From the NCBI RefSeq assembly GCF_004011095.1, contig NZ_CP028129.1:1302001-1366000 (forward strand): DNA of 64,000 bases, written 5' to 3'. A program made the translations under genes and the position numbers. Below are positions 53,784 through 64,000 of the stretch, in pieces (position 1 is the stretch's first letter; each line of letters opens with the position of its first letter). The notes beneath the pieces are model-generated. The model did not search any database and had not been told where the DNA came from. It worked only from the letters and a program-made list of their open reading frames with translations. This DNA is from Rathayibacter rathayi. Lineage in GTDB: Bacteria; Actinomycetota; Actinomycetes; Actinomycetales; Microbacteriaceae.

Positions 53784-54440
53784 ATGACCCGCATCGCCGT
53801 CATCGGAGCCCACGGCAAGGTGGGGCAGCAGATCCTGCACTTGCTCTACGACGCCGGACACGAGTCGGTCGGAGTGATCCGCAACCCCGATCACGCGGAG
53901 GACATCATTCGCCTCGGCGGCGAGCCGCTCGTGCACGACCTCGAGGACACCACCCCCGAGGCGCTCGCCGAGGCGCTCGGCCACCTCGACGGCATGGTCT
54001 TCACCGCCGGCGCGGGGCCCGACTCCGGCCCCGAGCGCAAGCGCACCGTCGACCTGGGCGCGTCGGTGCTCAGCCAGAAGGCCGCCGCGATCGTGGGCGT
54101 GCAGCACTTCGTGCAGGTCAGCGCGATCGGCGTGGACGAGCCGCTACCCGAGGACACCGAGGAGGGCTGGAAGGCCTACGTCGAGGCCAAGCGCGACGCC
54201 GACTCGGCGCTGCGCGACTCCGGACTCGACTACACGATCCTCCGCCCGGGCGGATTGACCGACGACGAGGGCACCGGCACGATCACGCTCGGCAGCTCCG
54301 TCGAGAAGGGCAGTATCCCGCGCGCGGACGTCGCGGCCACCGTGATCGCCGCACTGGCCCAGCCGACCTCGATCGCCAAGACCTGGGAGATTGTCTCGGG
54401 TCCGACGCCGATCGAGGATGCGGTGGCACAGGGAGCCTGA
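53784..54440 (+). CDS. NAD(P)-binding atypical SDR-like protein
   Basis: 218 residues from ATG 53784, with GAGGAGAGG upstream. Rossmann start MTRIAVIGAHGKVGQQIL, with GxxGxxG, a HFVQVSAIGVDEP strand and the end of the sheet in LDYTILRPGGLTDDEG, as in NAD_binding_10 proteins (nucleoside-diphosphate-sugar epimerase-like). Lacks the Tyr-x-x-x-Lys dyad of classical SDRs in a clear form, so it may be a redox sensor or quinone reductase-like protein. It precedes the acyl-CoA ligase gene by 30 nt, but that has its own promoter box. Confidence 0.88.
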   Translation: MTRIAVIGAHGKVGQQILHLLYDAGHESVGVIRNPDHAEDIIRLGGEPLVHDLEDTTPEALAEALGHLDGMVFTAGAGPDSGPERKRTVDLGASVLSQKAAAIVGVQHFVQVSAIGVDEPLPEDTEEGWKAYVEAKRDADSALRDSGLDYTILRPGGLTDDEGTGTITLGSSVEKGSIPRADVAATVIAALAQPTSIAKTWEIVSGPTPIEDAVAQGA

Positions 54441-54457
54441 GCACTGGCACGGCCTTC

Positions 54458-54463
54458 TAGAGT
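54458..54463 (+). promoter_or_regulatory. -10 box of a leaderless promoter for the acyl-CoA ligase gene
   Basis: TAGAGT ends 7 nt before the GTG at 54471; the same hexamer and spacing precede the aldo/keto reductase gene at 41115. Confidence 0.5.
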
Positions 54464-54470
54464 GGGGCGG

Positions 54471-56156
54471 GTGAGCACCCACCCGCCCCGCCCCTGGACC
54501 CGCAGCTACGCACCCGGCGTGCCGACGGAGCTCGAGCTCCCGACCGGCTCGCTCCTGGACATCGTCACCGAGTCGGCCGAGCGCTATCCGCAGCATGTGG
54601 CGCTGGAATTCTTCGGCCGCTCGACCAGTTACGCCCAACTCGCCGACGAGGTCGAACGGGCGGCGGAGGGCCTGCGTCGCCTGGGCGTGCGCTCGGGCGA
54701 TCCGGTGGCCCTCATCCTCCCCAACTGCCCCCAGCACGTCATCGCCTTCTACGCGGTCCTCCGGCTCGGCGCCGTCGTCGTCGAGCACAATCCGCTGTAC
54801 ACGCCGCGAGAGTTCCGGCATCAGTTTGAGGACCACGGCGCCCGCCTCGTGATCGCCTGGAGCCGCGTCGTCCCGACGGTGCAGGACCTGCCCGCCGATC
54901 TCGGCGTCGAGACCGTGATCGCCGTCGACCTGACCCGTGCCATGCCCGCTCCGATGCGGGCGGCCCTGCGCCTCCCGTTGAAGAAGGCGCGGGAGTCGCG
55001 TTCCGCGCTCACCGGTCGGGCCCGGGGGGCGATCGACTGGGAGTCGCTGTTGCGCCGCCGGATTGACTCCGCGCACCCGCGGCCGACGGCGGAGGACCTG
55101 GCGGTCATCCAGTACACGAGCGGCACGACCGGCACGCCCAAGGGCGCCGAGCTGACCCACGCGAATCTCACCGCGAACGCCGCCCAGTCGCGCGCCTGGG
55201 TGCCCACGGTCCGACGTGGCGACTGCGTCGTCTACGCCGTGTTGCCGATGTTCCACGCCTACGGCCTCACGCTCTGCCTCACCTTCGCGATGAGCATGGG
55301 CGCGCGGCTGGTGCTGTTCCCCAAGTTCGACCCGGAGCTGGTGCTGAAGGTGGTGAAGAAGCATCCCGCCACGTTCCTCCCCGCCGTGCCGCCGATCGCG
55401 GAGCGCCTGGCGCGCAGCGCTCAGCAGAGCGGAGTCTCGCTCCACGGCATCGAGATCGCGATCTCCGGCGCGATGCCGCTGGATCCGGCTCTTGTCGAGT
55501 CGTTCGAGGCGCTGACCGGTGGGACGCTCGTCGAGGGCTACGGCCTCTCAGAGACCTCGCCGGTGCTGATGGCGAATCCCGTCGGGCCCACGCGCCGCGC
55601 GGGAACGGTCGGTCTCCCGCTGCCGGGTACGGACGTCCGGATCGTCGACCCGGACGACCCGGGAAGGGAGATGGCGGTCGGCGAGCAGGGCGAGCTGATC
55701 GTCCGCGGCCCACAGGTGTTCCGCGGCTACCACCGCAAGCCCGAGGAAACGGCGGCGACCTTCACGAATGACGGCTGGTTCCGCACCGGAGACATCGCCA
55801 CGATCGACGAGGACGGCTTCGTGCGCATCGTCGACCGGCTCAAGGAACTCGTGATCACGGGCGGCTTCAATGTCTCGCCGTCCGAGGTGGAGGAGGTGCT
55901 GCTGCGCCTGCCCGAGATCAAGGAGGTAGCCGTGGTCGGCCTGCCCGATCCGCACAGCGGCGAAACCGTGGCGGCCGCGGTCGTGCTGGAGCCAGGTGCG
56001 CAACTCGACGTCGCCGCGGCCCGCAAAGCCGTCCGTGAAGCGCTGACCGCCTACAAGGTCCCCAAGCGGATCACCGTGGTCGACGAGTTGCCGAGGAACA
56101 TGATCGGCAAGGTCCTCCGCCGCCAGGTGAAGGCGATGCTGACCGACGGCGACTGA
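54471..56156 (+). CDS. Long-chain fatty acid-CoA ligase (FadD-like)
   Basis: 561 residues from GTG 54471. Adenylates a carboxylic acid and transfers it to CoA. AMP-binding motif YTSGTTGTPKGAEL near 214, EGYGLSETSP (motif III), WFRTGDIATIDEDGF (motif with Asp) and LKELVITGGFNVSPSEVEE, then the catalytic Lys in RNMIGKVLRR at the end. Whether the substrate is long-chain is inferred from similarity to FadD. Followed by a bidirectional hairpin. Confidence 0.9.
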   Translation: MSTHPPRPWTRSYAPGVPTELELPTGSLLDIVTESAERYPQHVALEFFGRSTSYAQLADEVERAAEGLRRLGVRSGDPVALILPNCPQHVIAFYAVLRLGAVVVEHNPLYTPREFRHQFEDHGARLVIAWSRVVPTVQDLPADLGVETVIAVDLTRAMPAPMRAALRLPLKKARESRSALTGRARGAIDWESLLRRRIDSAHPRPTAEDLAVIQYTSGTTGTPKGAELTHANLTANAAQSRAWVPTVRRGDCVVYAVLPMFHAYGLTLCLTFAMSMGARLVLFPKFDPELVLKVVKKHPATFLPAVPPIAERLARSAQQSGVSLHGIEIAISGAMPLDPALVESFEALTGGTLVEGYGLSETSPVLMANPVGPTRRAGTVGLPLPGTDVRIVDPDDPGREMAVGEQGELIVRGPQVFRGYHRKPEETAATFTNDGWFRTGDIATIDEDGFVRIVDRLKELVITGGFNVSPSEVEEVLLRLPEIKEVAVVGLPDPHSGETVAAAVVLEPGAQLDVAAARKAVREALTAYKVPKRITVVDELPRNMIGKVLRRQVKAMLTDGD

Positions 56157-56171
56157 GCCCGGGATGCACGA

Positions 56172-56210
56172 CGAGGGCCCCCGACCACGCCGCGTGGTCG
56201 AGGGCCCTCG
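56172..56210. terminator. Bidirectional terminator
   Basis: An 18-nt arm (56172-56189) pairs with 56193-56210 with one mismatch and a 3-nt loop, between the convergent acyl-CoA ligase and Gly-rich protein genes. Confidence 0.8.
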
Positions 56211-56219
56211 GTATCGGGG

Positions 56220-56858
56220 CTAGAAGCCGAAGTCGCCGCCGAAGTCGCCGCCGCCGAAATCGGCGCCGGAATCGCCCCAGCCACCGTCGCCTGCGTCCGC
56301 CGCGGAGCCGTCCGCTCCGCCCACTCCACCGTCGGCCGACACGTCACCCTCGCCGCCGGCATAGTCGCCGCCCACGTCCGGGAGGAAGGCCCCCGCGATG
56401 GCCGAGCCGATCGCGAAGCCGGCGATCGTGCCGAGCATCGAGGAGGCGAGGACGCCGCCGAAGCCCATCCCGCCACCGCCGGAGAAGCGCCGCTCCATGA
56501 ATCCCGGCTGGCGCAGCTCGCTCCGCGTGGCGGACTGGGCGAGCGTGCGGGGATCGTCGTCCTTCGGCGCGTCACCGACCGGCGCGCCTTCGCTGAGTTC
56601 GCGAAAGACCTGCTGGCGCTGCTCGGGGGTCAGCTGCTCGAAGGCCTCGCGGTGCACCTGCTCGATCGCTTCGGGCGGCGCCGTGCGGAGGAGGTAGCGG
56701 TAGCGCTCGATCGCCCGCTCGTCATCGCTGCGAGGAGAGGTCGCCGGCGGGGTGCCGTACTCGGCTCTGCGGTCTGCGGACTGGGGTGGTGCGTCGGTCG
56801 AGCGGCGTGCGCTCTCGGGCTGCTCGTCGCGACCCAGCAATCGGTCCAGGAATCCCAT
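56220..56858 (-). CDS. Protein with Gly/Asp-rich tail, unknown
   Basis: 212 residues from ATG 56858, with GAGGAGGAG 4 nt upstream. N-terminal MGFLDRLLGRDEQPES, then a helical region (RYRYLLRTAPPEAIEQVH, FEQLTPEQRQQVFRELS), a hydrophobic Gly-rich stretch (MLGTIAGFAIGSAIAGAFLP, about 150-170) and a tail of Gly, Asp and Phe ending GGDFGGDFGF. The tail resembles sticky low-complexity segments. I recognise no family and give no function. Confidence 0.7.
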   Translation of the reverse strand: MGFLDRLLGRDEQPESARRSTDAPPQSADRRAEYGTPPATSPRSDDERAIERYRYLLRTAPPEAIEQVHREAFEQLTPEQRQQVFRELSEGAPVGDAPKDDDPRTLAQSATRSELRQPGFMERRFSGGGGMGFGGVLASSMLGTIAGFAIGSAIAGAFLPDVGGDYAGGEGDVSADGGVGGADGSAADAGDGGWGDSGADFGGGDFGGDFGF

Positions 56859-56963
56859 GATCTCCTCCTCGGCGCCCGACGGGCGCATGGCGCTACCGTA
56901 GGCGTCCCACCGCTCCGGGCGCTGAGCGTTCTCTCAGAGGCTGCCCGGAGCGGAAGGGCGCGG

Positions 56964-57146
56964 TCACTTCTGCTGTGGAATGACCACCCACATCACGAGG
57001 TAGGCGATAATCTGCGGCCCGGGGAGCAGGCACGAGAGCACGAACAGGAGCCGCACCACGAAGGGGCTCCAGCCGAAACGGCGGGCGAGACCGGCACAGA
57101 CGCCGGCGATGATTCTGCCCCGACGGGGGCGTACGAGGGTAGCCAT
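56964..57146 (-). CDS. PspC-domain small membrane protein
   Basis: 60 residues from ATG 57146. PspC domain: RGRIIAGVCAGLARRFGW at the start and a hydrophobic helix (VRLLFVLSCLLPGPQIIAYLVMWVVIP). PspC proteins sense or signal envelope stress; this minimal form is only the domain itself. The longer frame upstream lacks family resemblance. No partner (pspA) is nearby. Confidence 0.88.
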   Translation of the reverse strand: MATLVRPRRGRIIAGVCAGLARRFGWSPFVVRLLFVLSCLLPGPQIIAYLVMWVVIPQQK

Positions 57147-57194
57147 GACTCCACTGTGTCGTAGGGCGCCTGAGCGGGGCATCCGGGAAACTCC

Positions 57195-57935
57195 CTAGTC
57201 CTGCGCGGGAGTCCCGTCGAGTTCCTCGGGTCGGGACGCTCCGATCGAGCGGAGGAAGGCGGCTGCTCGCTCGGCATCGGCCTCCGGCCACACCACGCGG
57301 AAGCGCTCAAAGACGACATCGCCGATGCCGCCGGGCGACGTGCGGGAGAAGTAGCGGCGGTGCCCGTCGAGCCAGGACTCGCGAGTGCGCTCGCCCTCGC
57401 CCTCGGCCCAGGCGAAGGCGTCATCGACCGAGTCGAGCGGACCGATCCGCACCTCCTCGGTCACGAGGACCACCCGCGCGATCCCGCCGCCGTCGCAGAC
57501 GATCCAGTGCTCGCCTGCGGCAGGTGCGCCGTCTGCGGCGAGCGAGGCAGTGGCCGTCTTCACTCCGCGCCGCACGAGGCCCAGCAACTCGTCGGCCATC
57601 GCGGTGCTGTCGCCGAAGGACTCCACGGGCGGGAGCTTCTCCTCGACGGCGGGATGCGCGGAGCGGTACTGCGCCCAGAGGCGAGTGGCCGAGTCCCCGT
57701 CCGGCTCTGGCAGCGCCGTCAGTTCCGGGACGGCCGGGACGAGAGCCACGATGTTCGCGCCGGCCAAAGCGGCGGGATCGTCTGGACGATTGTCGGGAAT
57801 GGTCACCGTGTCGAGCTGCTCGCCGATCGCCTCGTGCAGGAGGTTCGCGGCGCTCGCGACCAGCGGGCGCAGGAGGGCGCCCGCCGGCAGCTCGAGCCGT
57901 GAGGGAAGGGTCTCGTCAGTAAATCCCCCGCCCAT
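57195..57935 (-). CDS. ASCH-domain protein
   Basis: 246 residues from ATG 57935. The second half (SFGDSTAMADELLGLVRRG, KTATASLA, GEHWIVCDGGGIARVVLVTEEVRIGPL, and a C-terminal FERFRVVWPEA) matches ASCH/DUF437 proteins, a PUA-like fold thought to bind RNA or nucleosides. The N-terminal 100 residues contain unfamiliar helical and strand segments. It lies upstream of the PspC gene on the same strand with 48 nt between, so they may be co-transcribed. Confidence 0.82.
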   Translation of the reverse strand: MGGGFTDETLPSRLELPAGALLRPLVASAANLLHEAIGEQLDTVTIPDNRPDDPAALAGANIVALVPAVPELTALPEPDGDSATRLWAQYRSAHPAVEEKLPPVESFGDSTAMADELLGLVRRGVKTATASLAADGAPAAGEHWIVCDGGGIARVVLVTEEVRIGPLDSVDDAFAWAEGEGERTRESWLDGHRRYFSRTSPGGIGDVVFERFRVVWPEADAERAAAFLRSIGASRPEELDGTPAQD

Positions 57936-57959
57936 GACCGCACCTCCCCGCGCACCGGC

Positions 57960-59474
57960 TCAGCCTGCGGCGCGCTCCAGCACGAGTTCGCGGACACGGG
58001 CCGCGTCGGCCTGGCCCTTCATCGCCTTCATGACGGCGCCGATCACGGCACCGGCGGCCTGCACCTTGCCGTCGCGGATCTTCGCGAGCACATCCGGCTG
58101 CGAGGCCAACGCCGCGTCGATCGCTTCGATGAGCGCGCCGTCGTCGGAAACGACCGCGAGTCCGCGGCCGTCGACGACCTCCCGCGGAGTGCCCTCTCCG
58201 GCGATGACGCCCTGAAGGACCTCGCGGGCGAGGCGATCCGTCAGCGTGCCGCTCTCGATCAATCCGGAGAGCTCGGCGACCTGGCCGGGGGTGACCAGGC
58301 TCGCCGGATCCTCGCCGGCGGCGTTCGCGAGGCGCGCGATCTCGCCGGTCCACCACTTACGGGCGGCCTGCGGAGTCGCGCCGGCAGCGACGGTCTCGGT
58401 GATCTCCACCAGGAGGCCGCTGTTGGCGACGTCCTGGAACTCCAAGTCCGTGAAGCCCCACTCGGTCTTCAGGCGACGACGGCGCTCGGCCGGCTTCTCG
58501 GGGAGCGCGGCGCGCAGCTCCTCGATCAGCTCGGGGCTCGGGACGACCGGGAGCAGATCGGGCTCCGGGAAGTAGCGGTAGTCATCGGCGTCGCTCTTGG
58601 GCCGGCCCGCGGAGGTGCGTCCGGTGTCCTCGTGCCAATGGCGCGTCTCCTGCGTGATCGTGCCGCCGGAGGCGAGGATCGCGGCCTGGCGCTGGATCTC
58701 GTAGCGCACGGCGCGCTCGACCGAGCGCAGAGAGTTCACGTTCTTGGTCTCGGTGCGGGTGCCGAGCTTCTCCTGGCCGATGGGGCGAAGCGAGACGTTC
58801 GCGTCGCAGCGGAGGTTGCCGCGCTCCATCTTGGCGTCAGAGATGCCCAGCGCGAGCACGATGTCACGGATGGTCGCGACGTAGACCTTCGCGTACTCCG
58901 GCGCTCGTGTGCCGCTTCCATAGATCGGCTTCGTCACGATCTCGACCAGCGGGACCCCCGCGCGGTTGTAGTCGACGAGCGAGTACTCGGCGCCCTGGAT
59001 GCGGCCGGTCGCTCCGCCGACATGGGTGAGCTTGCCGGCGTCCTCCTCCATGTGCGCCCGCTCGATCGGGATCTGGACGAGCGAGCCGTCGGCCAGCTCG
59101 ATCTCGACGGAGCCCTCGAACGCGATCGGCTCGTCGAACTGCGAGATCTGATAGTTCTTCGCCAGGTCGGGGTAGAAGTAGTTCTTCCGTGCGAACCGGC
59201 TGGACGGCGCGATCGAGCAGCCCAGAGCGAGGCCGAGGCTGATCGAGTAGCGGACGGCCTGCTCGTTGACGACCGGCAGCGAGCCGGGGAGGCCGAGGTC
59301 GACCGGAGTGACGTTCGTGTTGGGCTCGGAGCCGAACGTGTTGGGCGCGTCCGAGAACATCTTGGTCGTCGTGTTGAGTTCGACGTGCACCTCGAAGCCG
59401 AGCACCGGCTCGAAGGTCTCGAAGACCTCGTTGTAGTCCATCAGCTCGGGGGCGGACCTGTGCGCGGAGGCCAT
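57960..59474 (-). CDS. gatB: Asp-tRNA(Asn)/Glu-tRNA(Gln) amidotransferase subunit B
   Basis: 504 residues from ATG 59474, which overlaps the gatA stop (TGATG). Subunit B binds tRNA and activates the misacylated Glu or Asp with ATP. Visible landmarks: [29 protein letters not shown], the [14 protein letters not shown] region and the C-terminal helical YqeY-like domain. The frame starts with [24 protein letters not shown]. Last gene of gatCAB. The amide nitrogen comes from glutamine through GatA. Confidence 0.97.
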   Translation of the reverse strand: MASAHRSAPELMDYNEVFETFEPVLGFEVHVELNTTTKMFSDAPNTFGSEPNTNVTPVDLGLPGSLPVVNEQAVRYSISLGLALGCSIAPSSRFARKNYFYPDLAKNYQISQFDEPIAFEGSVEIELADGSLVQIPIERAHMEEDAGKLTHVGGATGRIQGAEYSLVDYNRAGVPLVEIVTKPIYGSGTRAPEYAKVYVATIRDIVLALGISDAKMERGNLRCDANVSLRPIGQEKLGTRTETKNVNSLRSVERAVRYEIQRQAAILASGGTITQETRHWHEDTGRTSAGRPKSDADDYRYFPEPDLLPVVPSPELIEELRAALPEKPAERRRRLKTEWGFTDLEFQDVANSGLLVEITETVAAGATPQAARKWWTGEIARLANAAGEDPASLVTPGQVAELSGLIESGTLTDRLAREVLQGVIAGEGTPREVVDGRGLAVVSDDGALIEAIDAALASQPDVLAKIRDGKVQAAGAVIGAVMKAMKGQADAARVRELVLERAAG

Positions 59475-61021
59475 CAGACGGCACCTTCCTCGGTCGCGGA
59501 GAGCACGGAGTGGGTCAGGTCGGGCGCCAGGGCGAGCAGCGGGCGGCCCCACTTCTCCTCCAGCAGTGCCTCGAGTGCGGCGCCCACCGTGTAGAGGCGC
59601 ACGTCCTCGCGGGCAGGAGCGAGGAACTGCACGCCGACAGGCAGGCCGTCCTCGTCGGCCAGACCGGCGGGCACCGAGATGCCGGGGATGCCGGCCAGGT
59701 TCGCTGGGATGGTCGCGATGTCACCGCGGTACATCGCCAGGGGGTCGTCGAGCTTCTCGCCGAGCCGGTAGGCGGTGGTCGGCGCGGTCGGCGAGGCGAT
59801 GACGTCGACGCTCGCAAAGGCGGCGTCGAAGTCGCGCTGCACCAGCGTCCGTACCTTCTGCGCGCTGCCGTAGTAGGCGTCGTAGTAACCGGCCGAGAGG
59901 GCATAGGTGCCCAGGATGATCCGCCGCTTCACCTCGGAGCCGAAGCCCTGCTCGCGGGTCGCGGCCATCACCTGCTCGACCGTGCCGCCGCCCTCGGGAG
60001 TGACGCGCAGGCCAAAGCGCACCGAGTCGAACTTGGCGAGGTTGCTGGAGGCCTCGGCGGGAAGGATCAGGTAGTACGCGGCGACCGCGTACTCGACGCT
60101 CGGCAGACTCACCTCGACGACCTCTGCTCCGGCGCCCTGCAGGATCTCGAGCGCCTCGTGGAAGCGCGCCAGGACGCCGGGCTGGAAGCCATCGCCGCCG
60201 TCGAGCTCCTTCAACACGCCGATCCGCAGGCCCGTCACCTCGGCGCGGCGGACGGCGTCGGCGAAGCAGGGCCAGGAGTCGCGCAGCGACGTGGAGTCGC
60301 GCGGGTCGTGTCCGGCGATCACGTCGTGTAGCAGTGCCGAGTCGAGGACGGTCCGCGAGACGGGGCCGATCTGGTCGAGGCTCGAGGCGAGCGCGATCGC
60401 TCCGTAGCGCGAGACGCCGCCGTAGGTCGGCTTCACGCCGACGGTGCCGGTGACGTGCGCGGGCTGGCGGATCGACCCGCCGGTGTCGGAGCCGAGGGCC
60501 AGCGGCGCCTCGTAGCTCGCGACGGCCGCGGCGGACCCGCCGCCGGAGCCGCCGGGAATGCGGTCGAGGTCCCACGGGTTGTGGGTGGGGCCGTAAGCGC
60601 TGCGCTCGGTGGTGGAGCCCATCGCGAACTCGTCCATGTTGGTCTTGCCGATGGGCACGAGGCCCGCCTCGCGGACCTTGCGCATGACAGTCGCATCGTA
60701 CGGCGGGCGCCAACCCTCGAGGATCCGCGATCCGCTGGTGGTGGGCATGTCGTTGGTGACGATGACATCCTTGACCGCGAGCGGCACTCCGGCCAGCGGG
60801 TGCAGCGCCTGGCCGTCGGCGCGGCGACGGTCGATGGTTTCGGCGGACGCGACAGCGCCCTCGTGGGCGACGTGGAGGAAGGCGTGAACCGCCGCGTCGA
60901 CCGCCTCGATGCGCTCGAGGTGGGCACGAGTGGCCTCGACCGAGGAGACCGAGCCATCGGCCAGTCTCTCGGAGAGGGCGGAGGCGCTCAGGCGGACGAG
61001 TTCGTCGCCGTGCGCACTCAC
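59474..61021 (-). CDS. gatA: Asp-tRNA(Asn)/Glu-tRNA(Gln) amidotransferase subunit A
   Basis: 515 residues from GTG 61021, overlapping the gatC stop (GTGA). Amidase of the Ser-Ser-Lys class: [12 protein letters not shown] carries the Lys, [15 protein letters not shown] and [14 protein letters not shown] carry the two Ser residues of the catalytic relay. It releases ammonia from glutamine and passes it to GatB. Middle gene of gatCAB, likely translated by coupling on both sides. Confidence 0.97.
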   Translation of the reverse strand: MSAHGDELVRLSASALSERLADGSVSSVEATRAHLERIEAVDAAVHAFLHVAHEGAVASAETIDRRRADGQALHPLAGVPLAVKDVIVTNDMPTTSGSRILEGWRPPYDATVMRKVREAGLVPIGKTNMDEFAMGSTTERSAYGPTHNPWDLDRIPGGSGGGSAAAVASYEAPLALGSDTGGSIRQPAHVTGTVGVKPTYGGVSRYGAIALASSLDQIGPVSRTVLDSALLHDVIAGHDPRDSTSLRDSWPCFADAVRRAEVTGLRIGVLKELDGGDGFQPGVLARFHEALEILQGAGAEVVEVSLPSVEYAVAAYYLILPAEASSNLAKFDSVRFGLRVTPEGGGTVEQVMAATREQGFGSEVKRRIILGTYALSAGYYDAYYGSAQKVRTLVQRDFDAAFASVDVIASPTAPTTAYRLGEKLDDPLAMYRGDIATIPANLAGIPGISVPAGLADEDGLPVGVQFLAPAREDVRLYTVGAALEALLEEKWGRPLLALAPDLTHSVLSATEEGAV

Positions 61022-61317
61022 TGCTCCTCCCCCAGGATCGCGGAGACCTGGAAGCGGCTGCCGTCGTGCTCGGGCGCGCCGGAGAGGGCCTGCTCGAGCG
61101 TGAGGGTCTCGCCGACCACGTCGGGGCGGAAGACGTTCTGGAGCGGGATCGGGTGGCTGGTCGCAGGCACGTCCGGTGTGGCGACCGCCTGGACAACGCG
61201 CACGGAGTCAACGATCTGGCCGAGCTCCCTGGTCAGCCTGCCGATCTCATCGGAAGTGAGGTCGATTCTGGCCAGCTGGGCCAGATGGGCGACCGTATCG
61301 GCCGTGATCTCGGACAT
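61018..61317 (-). CDS. gatC: Asp-tRNA(Asn)/Glu-tRNA(Gln) amidotransferase subunit C
   Basis: 99 residues, ATG 61317 with GGAG 4 nt upstream. Small helical subunit that wraps GatA and Gat[18 protein letters not shown] at the start, then a Pro-rich linker with the family [10 protein letters not shown]. The three genes overlap in the order C-A-B. A TAGACT promoter box lies 39 nt upstream. Confidence 0.95.
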   Translation of the reverse strand: MSEITADTVAHLAQLARIDLTSDEIGRLTRELGQIVDSVRVVQAVATPDVPATSHPIPLQNVFRPDVVGETLTLEQALSGAPEHDGSRFQVSAILGEEQ

Positions 61318-61840
61318 GCGTCTCCGTCTGGTGGTTGGGGGTGATTTCCGGCGGCCAGTCTACTCGGCGCGCCCGCGGCGACTCCGCCGCCCCGACTGCC
61401 CGCTCGGCCTCAGGCTCGTGAATACGCGCTCGTAAAATGGCCACGGAAAGCGACAGTGCCGCGACCGATTCACCTGCACGCCCTGCGCGGACGCGCTCCG
61501 CGGCGCGAGCCGGCTCTGCTGTCATTCCCTTTGCTGCCGTGAATCCGAAACGCGATAGGGCCGACGGGAAGAGCATCAGCGGGAACCTGAAAGAACGCCA
61601 CCGGTGCTCCGATCTCAGCGCCGGACTGCGAAACCTTCTCTAAACGGTGACGATCCGACCAAGGTTTACCCGAAGAAAGGCAGCCTAAGGCCTGATGCGA
61701 AATGGCCCGGTCCGTGCGAGAGCGTGGCCGTCTCGCGGTCCGGGAGGGCGCAGCGGCTCTGGCGACGAAGCGGAGTGGGAGCGAGACGGGATCTGCGCGC
61801 ACACGGCGCAGGAACGCGCGCCGCTCACTATCGCCCGGCG
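61318..61840. other. Intergenic region between ligA and gatC, no gene supported
   Basis: About 520 bases. A plus-strand open frame of 68 codons at 61437 lacks a ribosome binding site and any recognisable domain, so I do not call it. The TAGACT box for gatC is at 61362-61357. The stretch 61540-61700 is visibly less GC-rich than its surroundings and contains AAGGCAGCCTAAGGCC, half of an iron-box-like palindrome, with no iron gene beside it. A small RNA or a decayed gene is possible, but nothing is proven. Confidence 0.45.
61357..61362 (-). promoter_or_regulatory. -10 box for gatCAB
   Basis: TAGACT on the minus strand, RNA start near 61350, giving a leader of about 33 nt with GGAG before the ATG. 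Confidence 0.5.

Positions 61841-64000
<2,160 letters not shown>

Noticed and set aside
61437..61643. A 68-codon plus-strand open frame between gatC and ligA
   Set aside because: No ribosome binding site and no domain; the product is Ala/Ser/Arg-rich low complexity.

Overview
The window is GC-rich actinobacterial chromosome. Codon third positions are almost all G or C, and the gene content and order (ileS-folC-DUF4233-ndk, clpP1-clpP2, ligA-gatCAB, an SCO4848-family protein beside orn) point to the family Microbacteriaceae, plausibly Rathayibacter or a near relative. The genus cannot be fixed from sequence alone. No insertion sequence, prophage, CRISPR array or replication origin was seen. 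This is ordinary core chromosome with a few worn or unusual spots.

Layout. 1-10.6 kb: the start of a gene in the rne position, a VKOR-family thiol oxidase, then on the minus strand a four-gene chain ileS-folC-DUF4233-ndk behind an isoleucine T-box leader; a TetR regulator and valS run the other way. 10.7-16.7 kb: a BenE-type transporter lacking a standard start codon, then clpX, clpP2, clpP1 and tig (proteolysis and folding), with tRNA-Pro and tRNA-Gly. 17.3-22 kb: a Tat-exported protein, a PqqD-like gene followed by a nucleotidyltransferase gene thrown out of frame by a 19-bp tandem repeat, a gamma carbonic anhydrase, and a two-component system whose kinase gene carries two apparent single-base deletions. 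22-31 kb: dps, an amidohydrolase, a Nei-type glycosylase, rpiB, a DsbA-fold nitroreductase, pepN and the methylcitrate pair prpC-prpB. 31-42 kb: mscS coupled to a truncated haemoglobin, two thioesterases, ettA, a cell-wall-binding secreted protein, a lipoprotein, ssb, msrA and an aldo/keto reductase. 42-46 kb: small unknown genes, a 36-residue membrane peptide, tRNA-Arg, a decayed polynucleotide-phosphatase gene, orn and tRNA-His. 46-50 kb: a TPP-riboswitch-controlled ECF transporter (ykoE-ykoD-ykoC) with a translationally coupled P-loop kinase. 50-57.9 kb: assorted genes including dinB and an acyl-CoA ligase. 57.9-64 kb: gatCAB and most of ligA, cut by the window end.

How it works together. 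Two RNA sensors stand out: the T-box ties isoleucyl-tRNA charging to isoleucyl-tRNA synthetase and, through overlapping reading frames, possibly to folate glutamylation and nucleoside diphosphate kinase; the TPP element ties thiamine status to precursor uptake and probably to a new salvage kinase. Many genes have a TAnnnT box only 6-9 nt before the start codon, so leaderless mRNAs seem common. Repeated GTGA and ATGA overlaps indicate heavy use of translational coupling.

The most unusual feature is the 19-bp x5 repeat inside the nucleotidyltransferase gene: copy number decides the reading frame, as in a phase-variable switch. Several nearby one-base lesions mean that sequencing error or gene decay must be excluded first.
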